Shown here: positions 25,329-37,328 of the stretch, in pieces
Layout of the letters: each line of letters begins with the position of its first letter
How positions within the stretch are numbered: the stretch's first letter is position 1
From: Petrolisthes cinctipes
Lineage: Eukaryota; Arthropoda; Malacostraca; Decapoda; Porcellanidae
NCBI GenBank assembly: GCA_033782935.1
Contig: JAWQEG010000470.1
Span: forward strand, 2,480,001 to 2,544,000
Direction of reading: 5' to 3'
DNA length: 64,000 bases
Made by a program: the position numbers and the translations under genes
Notes under the pieces: model-generated
Database searches by the model: none
What the model was told of the DNA's origin: nothing
Seen by the model: only the letters and a program-made list of their open reading frames with translations

Positions 25329-28300
25329 GAATGTTTTCAAAATATAGGCCCAAAACATTAAAAAATCGATATTTTAAGTGTCTAAAGTCGATATGTTCAT
25401 GCATCTTCTGTACCCGTTTATATTTAAAATTCAGTCTCAAAACACCCGAAAATTCGATATTTTTGGGTCCCAGAAGCGATCTGTACATGCCTACTCCCGG
25501 TTAGAGTATTTTCAAAATACAGGCCCAAAACATGCTGAAAATCGATATTTTAGGTGCACAAAGTCGATATGTGCATGCATCTTCTGTATCCGTTTATATG
25601 CCAAATTCAGGCTCAAATCACCCGAAAATTCGATATTTTTGGGTCCCAGAAGCGATCTGTCCATGCCTACTCAGTGCTTGAATATTTTCAAAATATAGGC
25701 TTAAAACATGCTAAAAATCGATATTTTAAGTGTCTAAAGTCGATATGTGCAAGCATCTTCTGTACACGTTTACATCCCAAATTCAGGTTTAAAACACTCT
25801 AAAAATCGATATTTTTGGGTTCCAGAAGCGATCTATACATGCCTACTCAGTGCTTGAATATTTTCAATATGTAGGCCCAAAACATGCTCAAAATCGATAT
25901 TTTGGGTGCCCAAAGTCGATATGTGCATGCATCTTCTGTACCCGTTTATATCTCAAATTCATGCTCAAAACACCCGAAAATTCGATATTTTTGGGTCCCA
26001 GAAGCGATCTCTGCATGCCTACTCAGTGCTAGAATGTTTTCAAAATAAAGGCTCAAAACATGCTAAAAATCGATATTTTAGGTGTCTAAAGTAGATATGT
26101 GCATGCATCTTCTGTACCCGTTTATATCTCAAATTCAGGCTCAAAACACCCGAAAATTCAAAACTTTCCGTTCCCTGAAGCGATCTGTACATGCCTACTC
26201 AGTGCTGGAATGTTTTCAAAATATAGGCCCAAAACAATAAAAAATCGATATTTTAAGTGTCTAAAGTCGATATGTTCATGCATCTTCTGTACCCGTTTAT
26301 ATTTAAAATTCTGGCTCAAAACACCCGAAAATTCGATATTTTTGGGTCCCAGAAGCGATCTGTACATGCCTACTCCCTGTTAGAGTATTTTCAAAATACA
26401 GGCCCAAAACATGCAGAAAATCGATATTTTAGGTGCACAAAGTAGATATGTGTATGCATCTTCTGTATCCGTTTATATCCCAAATTCAGGCTCAAAACAC
26501 CCGAAAATTTGATATTTTTGGGTCCCAGAAGCGATCTGTACATGCCTACTTAGTGCTAGAATATTTTCTAAATATAGGCCCAAAACGTGTTAAAAATCGA
26601 TATTTTAGGTGCCCAAAGTCGATATGTGCATGCATCTTCTGTACCTGTTTATATCTCAAATTCAGGCTCAAAACACCCGAAAATTCGATATTTTTGGGTC
26701 CCAGAAGCGATCTGTATACGCCTACTCCTTGCTAGAATGTATTCAAGATACAGACCCAAAACATGCTCAAAATCGATATTTTAGGTGCAAGAAGTCGATA
26801 TGTGCATGCATCTTCAGTACCCGTTTATATCTCAAATTCAGGCTCAAAACACCCGAATATTTCAATATTTTTCGTTCCCAAAAGCGATCTCTACATGCCT
26901 ACTCAGTGCTAGAATATTTTCAAAATATAGGCCCAAAACATGCTAAAAATCAATATTTTGGGTGCCAAAAGTCGATATGTGCATGCATCTTCTGTACCCG
27001 TTTATATCTTAAATTCAGGCTCAAAACACTCGAAAATTGGATATTTTTGTGTCCCAGAAGCGATCTGTACATGACTACTCCGTGTTAGAGTATTTTCAGA
27101 ATACTGGCCCAAAACATGCTAAAATTCGATATTTTGGGTGCCCAAAGTCGATATGTGCATTCATCTTCTGTACCTGTTTATATCTCAAATTAAGGCTCAT
27201 AACACCCAAAAATTCAATATTTTTGGGTCCCAGAAGCAATCTGTACATGCCTACTCCTTGCTAGTATGTTTTCAAGATACAGACCCAAAACATGCTCAAA
27301 ATCGATATTTCAGGTGCAAAAAGTCGATATGTGCATGCATCTTCTGTACCCATTTATATCTCAAATTCAGGTTCAAACACCCGAAAATTCAATATTTTTG
27401 GGTCCCAGAAGCGATCTGTACATGCCTACTCAGTGCTGGAATGTTTTCAAAATATAGGCTCAAAACATGCTAAAAATCGATATTTTAGGTGTCCAAAGTC
27501 GATATGTGCATCCATCTTCAGTACCCGTTTATATCTCAAATTCAGGCTCAAAACACCCGAAAATTCGATATTTTTGGGTCCCAGAAGCGATTTGTGCATG
27601 CCTACTCAGTGCTAGAATGTTTTCACAATATAGGCTCAAAACATGCTAAAAATAGATATTTTAGGTGCCTAAAGTAGATATGTGCATGCATCTTCTGTAC
27701 CCGTTTATATCTCAAATTCAGGCTCAAAACACCCGAAAATTCAAAATTTTCCGTTCCCTGAAGCGATCTGTACATGCCTACTCAGTGCTGGAATGTTTTC
27801 AAAATATAGGCCCAAAACATTAAAAAATCGATATTTTAAGTGTCTAAATTCGATATGTTCATGCATCTTCTGTACCCGTTTATATCTCAAATTCAGGCTC
27901 AAAACACCCGAAAATTCGATATTTTTTGGTCCCAGAAGCGATCTGTACATGCCTACTCCCTGTTAGAGTATTTTCAAAATACAGGCCCAAAACATGCAGA
28001 AAATCGATATTTTAGGTGCACAAAGTAGATATGTGTATGCATCTTCTGTATCCGTTTATATCCCAAATTCAGGCTCAAAACACCTGAAAATTAAATATTT
28101 TTGGGTCCCAGAAGCGATCTGTACATGCCTACTTAGTGCTAGAATATTTTCTAAATATAGGCCCAAAACGTGTTAAAAATCGATATTTTAGGTGCCCAAA
28201 GTCGATATGTGCATGCATCCTCTGTACCTGTTTATATCTCAAATTCAGGCTCAAAACACCCGAAAATTCGATATTTTTGGGTCCCAGAAGCGATCTGTAT

Positions 28301-28493
28301 ACGCCTACTCCTTGCTAGAATGTATTCAAGATACAGACCCAAAACATGCTCAAAATCGATATTTTAGGTGCAAGAAGTCGATATGTGCATGCATCTTCAG
28401 TACCCGTTTATATCTCAAATTCAGGCTCAAAACACCCGAAAATTCAATATTTTTCGTTCCCAGAAGCGATCTCTACATGCCTACTCAGTGCTA
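25329..28493 (+). repeat. 18-monomer HOR, copy 1 (3,165 bp)
   Basis: This is a direct tandem pair with 28,494-31,658. The left boundary is sharp: upstream of 25,329 the two sequences belong to different monomer types. Diagnostic states are retained in both copies: CTCAAATCACCCG, GCAAGCATCTTCTGTACACG, GAATATTTCAATATTTTTCG, and a lone CAATAAAA at about 26,236 and 29,400. Inside the 18-mer, part of the order repeats at 1,583 bp, so it partly consists of two diverged 9-mers. Confidence 0.9.
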
Positions 28494-31400
28494 GAATGTT
28501 TTCAAAATATAGGCCCAAAACATTAAAAAATCGATATTTTAAGTGTCTAAAGTCGATATGTTCATGCATCTTCTGTACCCGTTTATATTTAAAATTCAGT
28601 CTCAAAACACCCGAAAATTCGATATTTTTGGGTCCCAGAAGCGATCTGTACATGCCTACTCCCGGTTAGAGTATTTTCAAAATACAGGCCCAAAACATGC
28701 TGAAAATCGATATTTTAGGTGCACAAAGTCGATATGTGTATGCATCTTCTGTATCCGTTTATATGCCAAATTCAGGCTCAAATCACCCGAAAATTCGATA
28801 TTTTTGGGTCCCAGAAGCGATCTGTCCATGCCTACTCAGTGCTTGAATATTTTCAAAATATAGGCTTAAAACATGCTAAAAATCGATATTTTAAGTGTCT
28901 AAAGTCGATATGTGCAAGCATCTTCTGTACACGTTTACATCCCAAATTCAGGTTTAAAACACTCTAAAAATCGATATTTTTGGGTTCCAGAAGCGATCTA
29001 TACATGCCTACTCAGTGCTTGAATATTTTCAATATGTAGGCCCAAAACATGCTCAAAATCGATATTTTGGGTGCCCAAAGTCGATATGTGCATGCATCTT
29101 CTGTACCCGTTTATATCTCAAATTCATGCTCAAAACACCCGAAAATTCGATATTTTTGGGTCCCAGAAGCGATCTCTGCATGCCTACTCAATGCTAGAAT
29201 GTTTTCAAAATAAAGGCTCAAAACATGCTAAAAATCGATATTTTAGGTGTCTAAAGTAGATATGTGCATGCATCTTCTGTACCCGTTTATATCTCAAATT
29301 CAGGCTCAAAACACCCGAAAATTCAAAACTTTCCGTTCCCTGAAGCGATCTGTACATGCCTACTCAGTGCTGGAATGTTTTCAAAATATAGGCCCAAAAC
29401 AATAAAATATCGATATTTTAAGTGTCTAAAGTCGATATGTTCATGCATCTTCTGTACCCGTTTATATTTAAATTTCTGGCTCAAAACACCCGAAAATTCG
29501 ATATTTTTGGGTCCCAGAAGCGATCTGTACATGCCTACTCCCTGTTAGAGTATTTTCAAAATACAGGCCCAAAACATGCAGAAAATCGATATTTTAGGTG
29601 CACAAAGTAGATATGTGTATGCATCTTCTGTATCCGTTTATATCCCAAATTCAGGCTCAAAACACCCGAAAATTTGATATTTTTGGGTCCCAGAAGCGAT
29701 CTGTACATGCCTACTTAGTGCTAGAATATTTTCTAAATATAGGCCCAAAACGTGTTAAAAATCGATATTTTAGGTGCCCAAAGTCGATATGTGCATGCAT
29801 CTTCTGTACCTGTTTATATCTCAAATTCAGGCTCAAAACACCCGAAAATTCGATATTTTTGGGTCCCAGAAGCGATCTGTATACGCCTACTCCTTGCTAG
29901 AATGTATTCAAGATACAGACCCAAAACATGCTCAAAATCGATATTTTAGGTGCAAGAAGTCGATATGTGCATGCATCTTCAGTACCCGTTTATATCTCAA
30001 ATTCAGGCTCAAAACACCCGAATATTTCAATATTTTTCGTTCCCAGAAGCGATCTCTACATGCCTACTCAGTGCTAGAATATTTTCAAAATATAGGCCCA
30101 AAACATGCTAAAAATCAATATTTTGGGTGCCAAAAGTCGATATGTGCATGCATCTTCTGTACCCGTTTATATCTTAAATTCAGGCTCAAAACACTCGAAA
30201 ATTGGATATTTTTGTGTCCCAGAAGCGATCTGTACATGACTACTCCGTGTTAGAGTATTTTCAGAATACTGGCCCAAAACATGCTAAAATTCGATATTTT
30301 GGGTGCCCAAAGTCGATATGTGCATTCATCTTCTGTACCTGTTTATATCTCAAATTAAGGCTCATAACACCCAAAAATTCAATATTTTTGGGTCCCAGAA
30401 GCAATCTGTACATGCCTACTCCTTGCTAGTATGTTTTCAAGATACAGACATTAAACATGCTCAGAATCGATATTTCAGGTGCAAAAAGTCGATATGTGCA
30501 TGCATCTTCTGTACCCATTTATATCTCAAATTCAGGTTCAAACACCCGAAAATTCAATATTTTTGGGTCCCAGAAGCGATCTGTACATGCCTACTCAGTG
30601 CTGGAATGTTTTCAAAATATAGGCTCAAAACATGCTAAAAATCGATATTTTAGGTGTCCAAAGTCGATATGTGCATCCATCTTCAGTACCCGTTTATATC
30701 TCAAATTCAGGCTCAAAACACCCGAAAATTCGATGTTTTTGGGTCCCAGAAGCGATTTGTGCATGCCTACTCAGTGCTAGAATGTTTTCACAATATAGGC
30801 TCAAAACATGCTAAAAATAGATATTTTAGGTGCCTAAAGTAGATATGTGCATGCATCTTCTGTACCCGTTTATATCTCAAATTCAGGCTCAAAACACCCG
30901 AAAATTCAAAATTTTCCGTTCCCTGAAGCGATCTGTACATGCCTACTCAGTGCTGGAATGTTTTCAAAATATAGGCCCAAAACATTAAAAAATCGATATT
31001 TTAAGTGTCTAAATTCGATATGTTCATGCATCTTCTGTACCCGTTTATATCTCAAATTCAGGCTCAAAACACCCGAAAATTCGATATTTTTTGGTCCCAG
31101 AAGCGATCTGTACATGCCTACTCCCTGTTAGAGTATTTTCAAAATACAGGCCCAAAACATGCAGAAAATCGATATTTTAGGTGCACAAAGTAGATATGTG
31201 TATGCATCTTCTGTATCCGTTTATATCCCAAATTCAGGCTCAAAACACCTGAAAATTAAATATTTTTGGGTCCCAGAAGCGATCTGTACATGCCTACTTA
31301 GTGCTAGAATATTTTCTAAATATAGGCCCAAAACGTGTTAAAAATCGATATTTTAGGTGCCCAAAGTCGATATGTGCATGCATCCTCTGTACCTGTTTAT

Positions 31401-31658
31401 ATCTCAAATTCAGGCTCAAAACACCCGAAAATTCGATATTTTTGGGTCCCAGAAGCGATCTGTATACGCCTACTCCTTGCTAGAATGTATTCAAGATACA
31501 GACCCAAAACATGCTCAAAATCGATATTTTAGGTGCAAGAAGTCGATATGTGCATGCATCTTCAGTACCCGTTTATATCTCAAATTCAGGCTCAAAACAC
31601 CCGAAAATTCAATATTTTTCGTTCCCAGAAGCGATCTCTACATGCCTACTCAGTGCTA
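28494..31658 (+). repeat. 18-monomer HOR, copy 2 (3,165 bp)
   Basis: Tandem copy of 25,329-28,493. I noticed only scattered differences, for example CAATGCTAG for CAGTGCTAG at about 29,189, AATAAAATATCG for AATAAAAAATCG at about 29,401, GACATTAAACATG for GACCCAAAACATG at about 30,448, and TCGATGTTTTTGGG at about 30,731. The low difference level implies a recent event. Confidence 0.9.
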
Positions 31659-31783
31659 GAATATTTTCAAAATATAGGCCCAAAACATGCTAAAAATCAA
31701 TATTTTGGGTGCCAAAAGTCGATATGTGCATGCATCTTCTGTACCCGTTTATATCTTAAATTCAGGCTCAAAACACTCGAAAA

Positions 31784-33365
31784 TTGGATATTTTTGTGTC
31801 CCAGAAGCGATCTGTACATGACTACTCCGTGTTAGAGTATTTTCAGAATACTGGCCCAAAACATGCTAAAAATCGATATTTTGGGTGCCCAAAGTCTATA
31901 TGTGCATTCATCTTCTGTACCTGTTTATATCTCAAATTAAGGCTCATAACACCCAAAAATTCAATATTTTTGGGTCCCAGAAGCAATCTGTACATGCCTA
32001 CTCCTTGCTAGTATGTTTTCAAGATACAGACCCAAAACATGCTCAAAATCGATATTTCAGGTGCAAAAAGTCGATATGTGCATATATCTTCAGTACCCAT
32101 TTATATCTCAAATTCAGGTTCAAACACCCGAAAATTCAATATTTTTGGGTCCCAGAAGCGATCTGTACATGCCTACTCAGTGCTGGAATGTTTTCAAAAT
32201 ATAGGCTCAAAACATGCTAAAAATCGATATTTTAGGTGTCCAAAGTCGATATGTGCATCCATCTTCAGTACCCGTTTATATCTCAAATTCAGGCTCAAAA
32301 CACCCGAAAATTCGATATTTTTGGGTCCCAGAAGCGATTTGTGCATGCCTACTCAGTGCTAGAATGTTTTCACAATATAGGCTCAAAACATGCTAAAAAT
32401 TGATATTTTAGGTGCCTAAAGTAGATATGTGCATGCATCTTCTGTACCCGTTTATATCTCAAATTCAGGCTCAAAACACCCGAAAATTCAAAATTTTCCG
32501 TTCCCTGAAGCGATCTGTACATGCCTACTCAGTGCTGGAATGTTTTCAAAATATAGGCCCAAAACATTAAAAAATCGATATTTTAAGTGTCTAAATTCGA
32601 TATGTTCATGCATCTTCTGTACCCGTTTATATCTCAAATTCAGGCTCAAAACACCCGAAAATTCGATATTTTTGGGTCCCAGAAGCGATCTGTACATGCC
32701 TACTCCCTGTTAGAGTATTTTCAAAATACAGGCCCAAAACATGCAGAAAATCGATATTTTAGGTGCACAAAGTAGATATGTGTATGCATCTTCTGTATCC
32801 GTTTATATCCCAAATTCAGGCTCAAAACACCTGAAAATTAAATATTTTTGGGTCCCAGAAGCGATCTGTACATGCCTACTTAGTGCTAGAATATTTTCTA
32901 AATATAGGCCCAAAACGTGTTAAAAATCGATATTTTAGGTGCCCAAAGTCGATATGTGCATGCATCCTCTGTACCTGTTTATATCTCAAATTCAGGCTCA
33001 AAACACCCGAAAATTCGATATTTTTGGGTCCCAGAAGCGATCTGTATACGCCTACTCCTTGCTAGAATGTATTCAAGATACAGACCCAAAACATGCTCAA
33101 AATCGATATTTTAGGTGCAAGAAGTCGATATGTGCATGCATCTTCAGTACCCGTTTATATCTCAAATTCAGGCTCAAAACACCCGAAAATTCAATATTTT
33201 TCGTTCCCAGGAGCGATCTCTACATGCCTACTCAGTGCTAGAATATTTTCAAAATATAGGCCCAAAACATGCTAAAAATCAATATTTTGGGTGCCAAAAG
33301 TCGATATGTGCATGCATCTTCTGTACCCGTTTATATCTTAAATTCAGGCTCAAAACACTCGAAAA
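31784..33365 (+). repeat. 9-monomer HOR copy (1,582 bp)
   Basis: The phase is set at the marker TTGGATATTTTTGTGTCCC. Monomer order repeats at +1,582 bp from about 30.1 to 34.2 kb, so this 9-mer continues the second half of the preceding 18-mer. It carries AAAGTCTATATGTGC (CG lost to CT) at about 31,893, a state shared with 25,035, 33,475, 35,226 and 38,040 only. Confidence 0.85.
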
Positions 33366-35116
33366 TTGGATATTTTTGTGTCCCAGAAGCGATCTGTACA
33401 TGACTACTCAGTGTTAGAGTATTTTCAGAATACTGGCCCAAAACATGCTAAAAATCGATATTTTGGGTGCCCAAAGTCTATATGTGCATTCATCTTCTGT
33501 ACCTGTTTATATCTCAAATTGAGGCTCATAACACCCAAAAATTCAATATTTTTGGGTCCCAGAAGCAATCTGTACATGCCTACTCCTTGCTAGTATGTTT
33601 TCAAGATACAGACCCAAAACATGCTCAAAATCGATATTTCAGGTGCAAAAAGTCGATATGTGCATGCATCTTCAGTACCCATTTATATCTCAAATTCAGG
33701 TTCAAACACCCGAAAATTCAATATTTTTGGGTCCCAGAAGCGATCTGTACATGCCTACTCAGTGCTGGAATGTTTTCAAAATATAGGCCCAAAACATGCT
33801 AAAAATCGATATTTTAGGTGTCCAAAGTCGATATGTGCATCCATCTTCAGTACCCGTTTATATCTCAAATTCAGGCTCAAAACACCCGAAAATTTTTGGG
33901 TCCCAGAAGCGATCTGTGCATGCCTACTCAGTGCTAGAATGTTTTCACAATATAGGCTCAAAACATGCTAAAAATTGATATTTTAGGTGCCTAAAGTAGA
34001 TATGTGCATGCATCTTCTGTACCCGTTTATATCTCAAATTCAGGCTCAAAACACCCGAAAATTCAAAATTTTCCGTTCCCTGAAGCGATCTGTACATGCC
34101 TACTCAGTGCTGGAATGTTTTCAAAATATAGGCCCAAAACATTAAAAAATCGATATTTTAAGTGTCTAAATTCGATATGTTCATGCATCTTCTGTACCCG
34201 TTTATATCTCAAATTCAGGCTCAAAACACCCGAAAATTCGATATTTTTGGGTCCCAGAAGCGATCTGTACATGCCTACTCCCTGTTAGAGTATTTTCAAA
34301 ATACAGGCCCAAAACATGCTGAAAATCGATATTTTAGGTGCACAAAGTCGATATGTGTATGCATCTTCTGTATCCGTTTATATCCCAAATTCAGGCTCAA
34401 AACACCCGAAAATTCAATATTTTTCGTTCCCAGAAGCGATCTCTACATGCCTACTCAGTGCTAGAATATTTTCAAAATATAGGCCCAAAACATGCTAAAA
34501 ATCAATATTTTGGGTGCACAAAGTAGATATGTGTATGCATCTTCTGTATCCGTTTATATCCCAAATTCAGGCTCAAAACACCTGAAAATTAAATATTTTT
34601 GGGTCCCAGAAGCGATCTGTACATGCCTACTTAGTGCTAGAATATTTTCTAAATATAGGCCCAAAACGTGTTAAAAATCGATATTTTAGGTGCCCAAAGT
34701 CGATATGTGCATGCATCCTCTGTACCTGTTTATATCTCAAATTCAGGCTCAAAACACCCGAAAATTCGATATTTTTGGGTCCCAGAAGCGATCTGTATAC
34801 GCCTACTCCTTGCTAGAATGTATTCAAGATACAGACCCAAAACATGCTCAAAATCGATATTTTAGGTGCAAGAAGTCGATATGTGCATGCATCTTCAGTA
34901 CCCGTTTATATCTCAAATTCAGGCTCAAAACACCCGAAAATTCAATATTTTTCGTTCCCAGAAGCGATCTCTACATGCCTACTCAGTGCTAGAATATTTT
35001 CAAAATATAGGCCCAAAACATGCTAAAAATCAATATTTTGGGTGCCAAAAGTCGATATGTGCATGCATCTTCTGTACCCGTTTATATCTTAAATTCAGGC
35101 TCAAAACACTCGAAAA
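33366..35116 (+). repeat. 9-monomer HOR copy expanded to 10 monomers
   Basis: Length is 1,751 bp: the 9-mer plus one extra hybrid monomer at about 34,316-34,500, minus a private 7-bp deletion at about 33,893. The extra unit joins a GTGTATGCATC type to the AATATTTTTCGTTCCCAG type, as expected from unequal exchange between neighbours. Confidence 0.8.
33885..33905 (+). other. Private 7-bp deletion within a monomer
   Basis: GAAAATTTTTGGGTCCC stands where other copies have GAAAATTCGATATTTTTGGG. The missing CGATATT lies between matching TT runs, consistent with slippage. I found no second copy of this state, so it arose after the local duplication. Confidence 0.85.
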
Positions 35117-37328
35117 TTGGATATTTTTGTGTCCCAGAAGCGATCTGTACATGACTACTCAGTGTTAGAGTATTTTCAGAATACTGGCCCAAAACATGCT
35201 AAAAATCGATATTTTGGGTGCCCAAAGTCTATATGTGCATTCATCTTCTGTACCTGTTTATATCTCAAATTAAGGCTCATAACACCCAAAAATTCAATAT
35301 TTTTGGGTCCCAGAAGCAATCTGTACATGCCTACTCCTTGCTAGTATGTTTTCAAGATACAGACCCAAAACATGCTCAAAATCGATATTTCAGGTGCAAA
35401 AAGTCGATATGTGCATGCATCTTCAGTACCCATTTATATCTCAAATTCAGGTTCAAACACCCGAAAATTCAATATTTTTGGGTCCCAGAAGCGATCTGTA
35501 CATGCCTACTCAGTGCTGGAATGTTTTCAAAATATAGGCTCAAAACATGCTAAAAATCGATATTTTAGGTGTCCAAAGTCGATATGTGCATCCATCTTCA
35601 GTACCCGTTTATATCTCAAATTCAGGCTCAAAACACCCGAAAAATCGATATTTTTGGGTCCCAGAAGCGATCTGTGCATGCCTACTCAGTGCTAGAATGT
35701 TTTCACAATATAGGCACAAAACATGCTAAAAATTGATATTTTAGGTGCCTAAAGTAGATATGTGCATGCATCTTCTGTACCCGTTTATATCTCAAATTCA
35801 GGCTCAAAACACCCGAAAATTCAAAATTTTCCGTTCCCTGAAGCGATCTGTACATGCCTACTCAGTGCTGGAATGTTTTCAAAATATAGGACCAAAACAT
35901 TAAAAAATCGATATTTTAAGTGTCTAAATTCGATATGTTCATGCATCTTCTGTACCCGTTTATATCTCAAATTCAGGCTCAAAACACCCGAAAATTCGAT
36001 ATTTTTGGGTCCCAGAAGCGATCTGTACATGCCTACTCCCTGTTAGAGTATTTTCAAAATACAGGCCCAAAACATGCTGAAAATCGATATTTTAGGTGCA
36101 CAAAGTCGATATGTGTATGCATCTTCTGTATCCGTTTATATCCCAAATTGATGCTCAAAACACCCGAAAATTCGATATTTTTGGGTCCCAGAAGCGATCT
36201 GTACATGCCTACTTAGTGCTAGAATATTTTCACAATATAGGCCCAAAACGTGCTAAAAATCGATATTTTGGGTGCCCAAAGTCGATATGTGCATGCATAT
36301 TCTGTACCCGTTTACATCCCAAATTCAGGTTTAAAACACTCGAAAATTCGATATTTTTGGGTCCCAGAAGCGATCTGTACATGCCTACTCCTTGCTAGAA
36401 TGTTTTCAAGATACAGACCCAAAACATGTTCAAAATCGATATATTAGGTGCAAAAAGGCGATATGTGCATGCATCTTCAGTACCCGTTTATATCTCAAAT
36501 TCTGGCTCAAAACACTCGTAAATTCAATGTTTTTGGGTCCCAGAAGCGATCTGTACATGCCTACTCAGTGCTGGAATATTTTCAAAATATTGGCACAAAA
36601 CATGCTAAAAATCGATATTTTAGGTGTCCAAAGTCGATATGTGCAAGCATCTTCTGTACACGTTTACATCCCAAATTAAGGTTTAAAACACTCTAAAAAT
36701 CGATATTTTTCGGTTCCAGAAGCTATCTGTACATGCCTACTCAGTGCTGGAATGTTTTCAAAATATAGGCTCAAAACATGCTAAAAATCGATATTTTAGG
36801 TGTCCAAAGTCGATATGTGCATCCATCTTCAGTACCCGTTTATATCTCAAATTCAGGCTCAAAACACCCGAAAATTCGATATTTTTGGGTCCCAGAAGCG
36901 ATTTGTGCATGCCTACTCAGTGCTAGAATGTTTTCACAATATAGGCTCAAAACATGCTAAAAATAGATATTTTAGGTGCCTAAAGTAGATATGTGCATGC
37001 ATCTTCTGTACCCGTTTATATCTCAAATTCAGGCTCAAAACACCCGAAAATTCAAAATTTTCCGTTCCCTGAAGCGATCTGTACATGCCTACTCAGTGCT
37101 GGAATGTTTTCAAAATATAGGCCCAAAACATTAAAAAATCGATATTTTAAGTGTCTAAATTCGATATGTTCATGCAACTTCTGTACCCGTTTATATCTCA
37201 AATTCAGGCTCAAAACACCCGAAAATTCGATATTTTTGGGTCCCAGAAGCGATCTGTACATGCCTACTCCCTGTTAGAGTATTTTCAAAATATAGGCAAA
37301 AAAACATGCAGAAAATCGATATTTTAGG
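34515..37328 (+). repeat. 16-monomer HOR, copy 1 (2,814 bp)
   Basis: Monomer order and rare states recur at +2,814 bp. Marks include CATATTCTGTACCCG at about 36,297 and 39,111, AAAAAGGCGATATG, TTCAATGTTTTTGGG at about 36,525 and 39,339, CAGAAGCTATCTG at about 36,717 and 39,531, and GGCAAAAAAACATGCAG at about 37,296 and 40,110. The block combines the older 9-mer with an inserted cassette related to 18,500-18,960. Confidence 0.9.
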
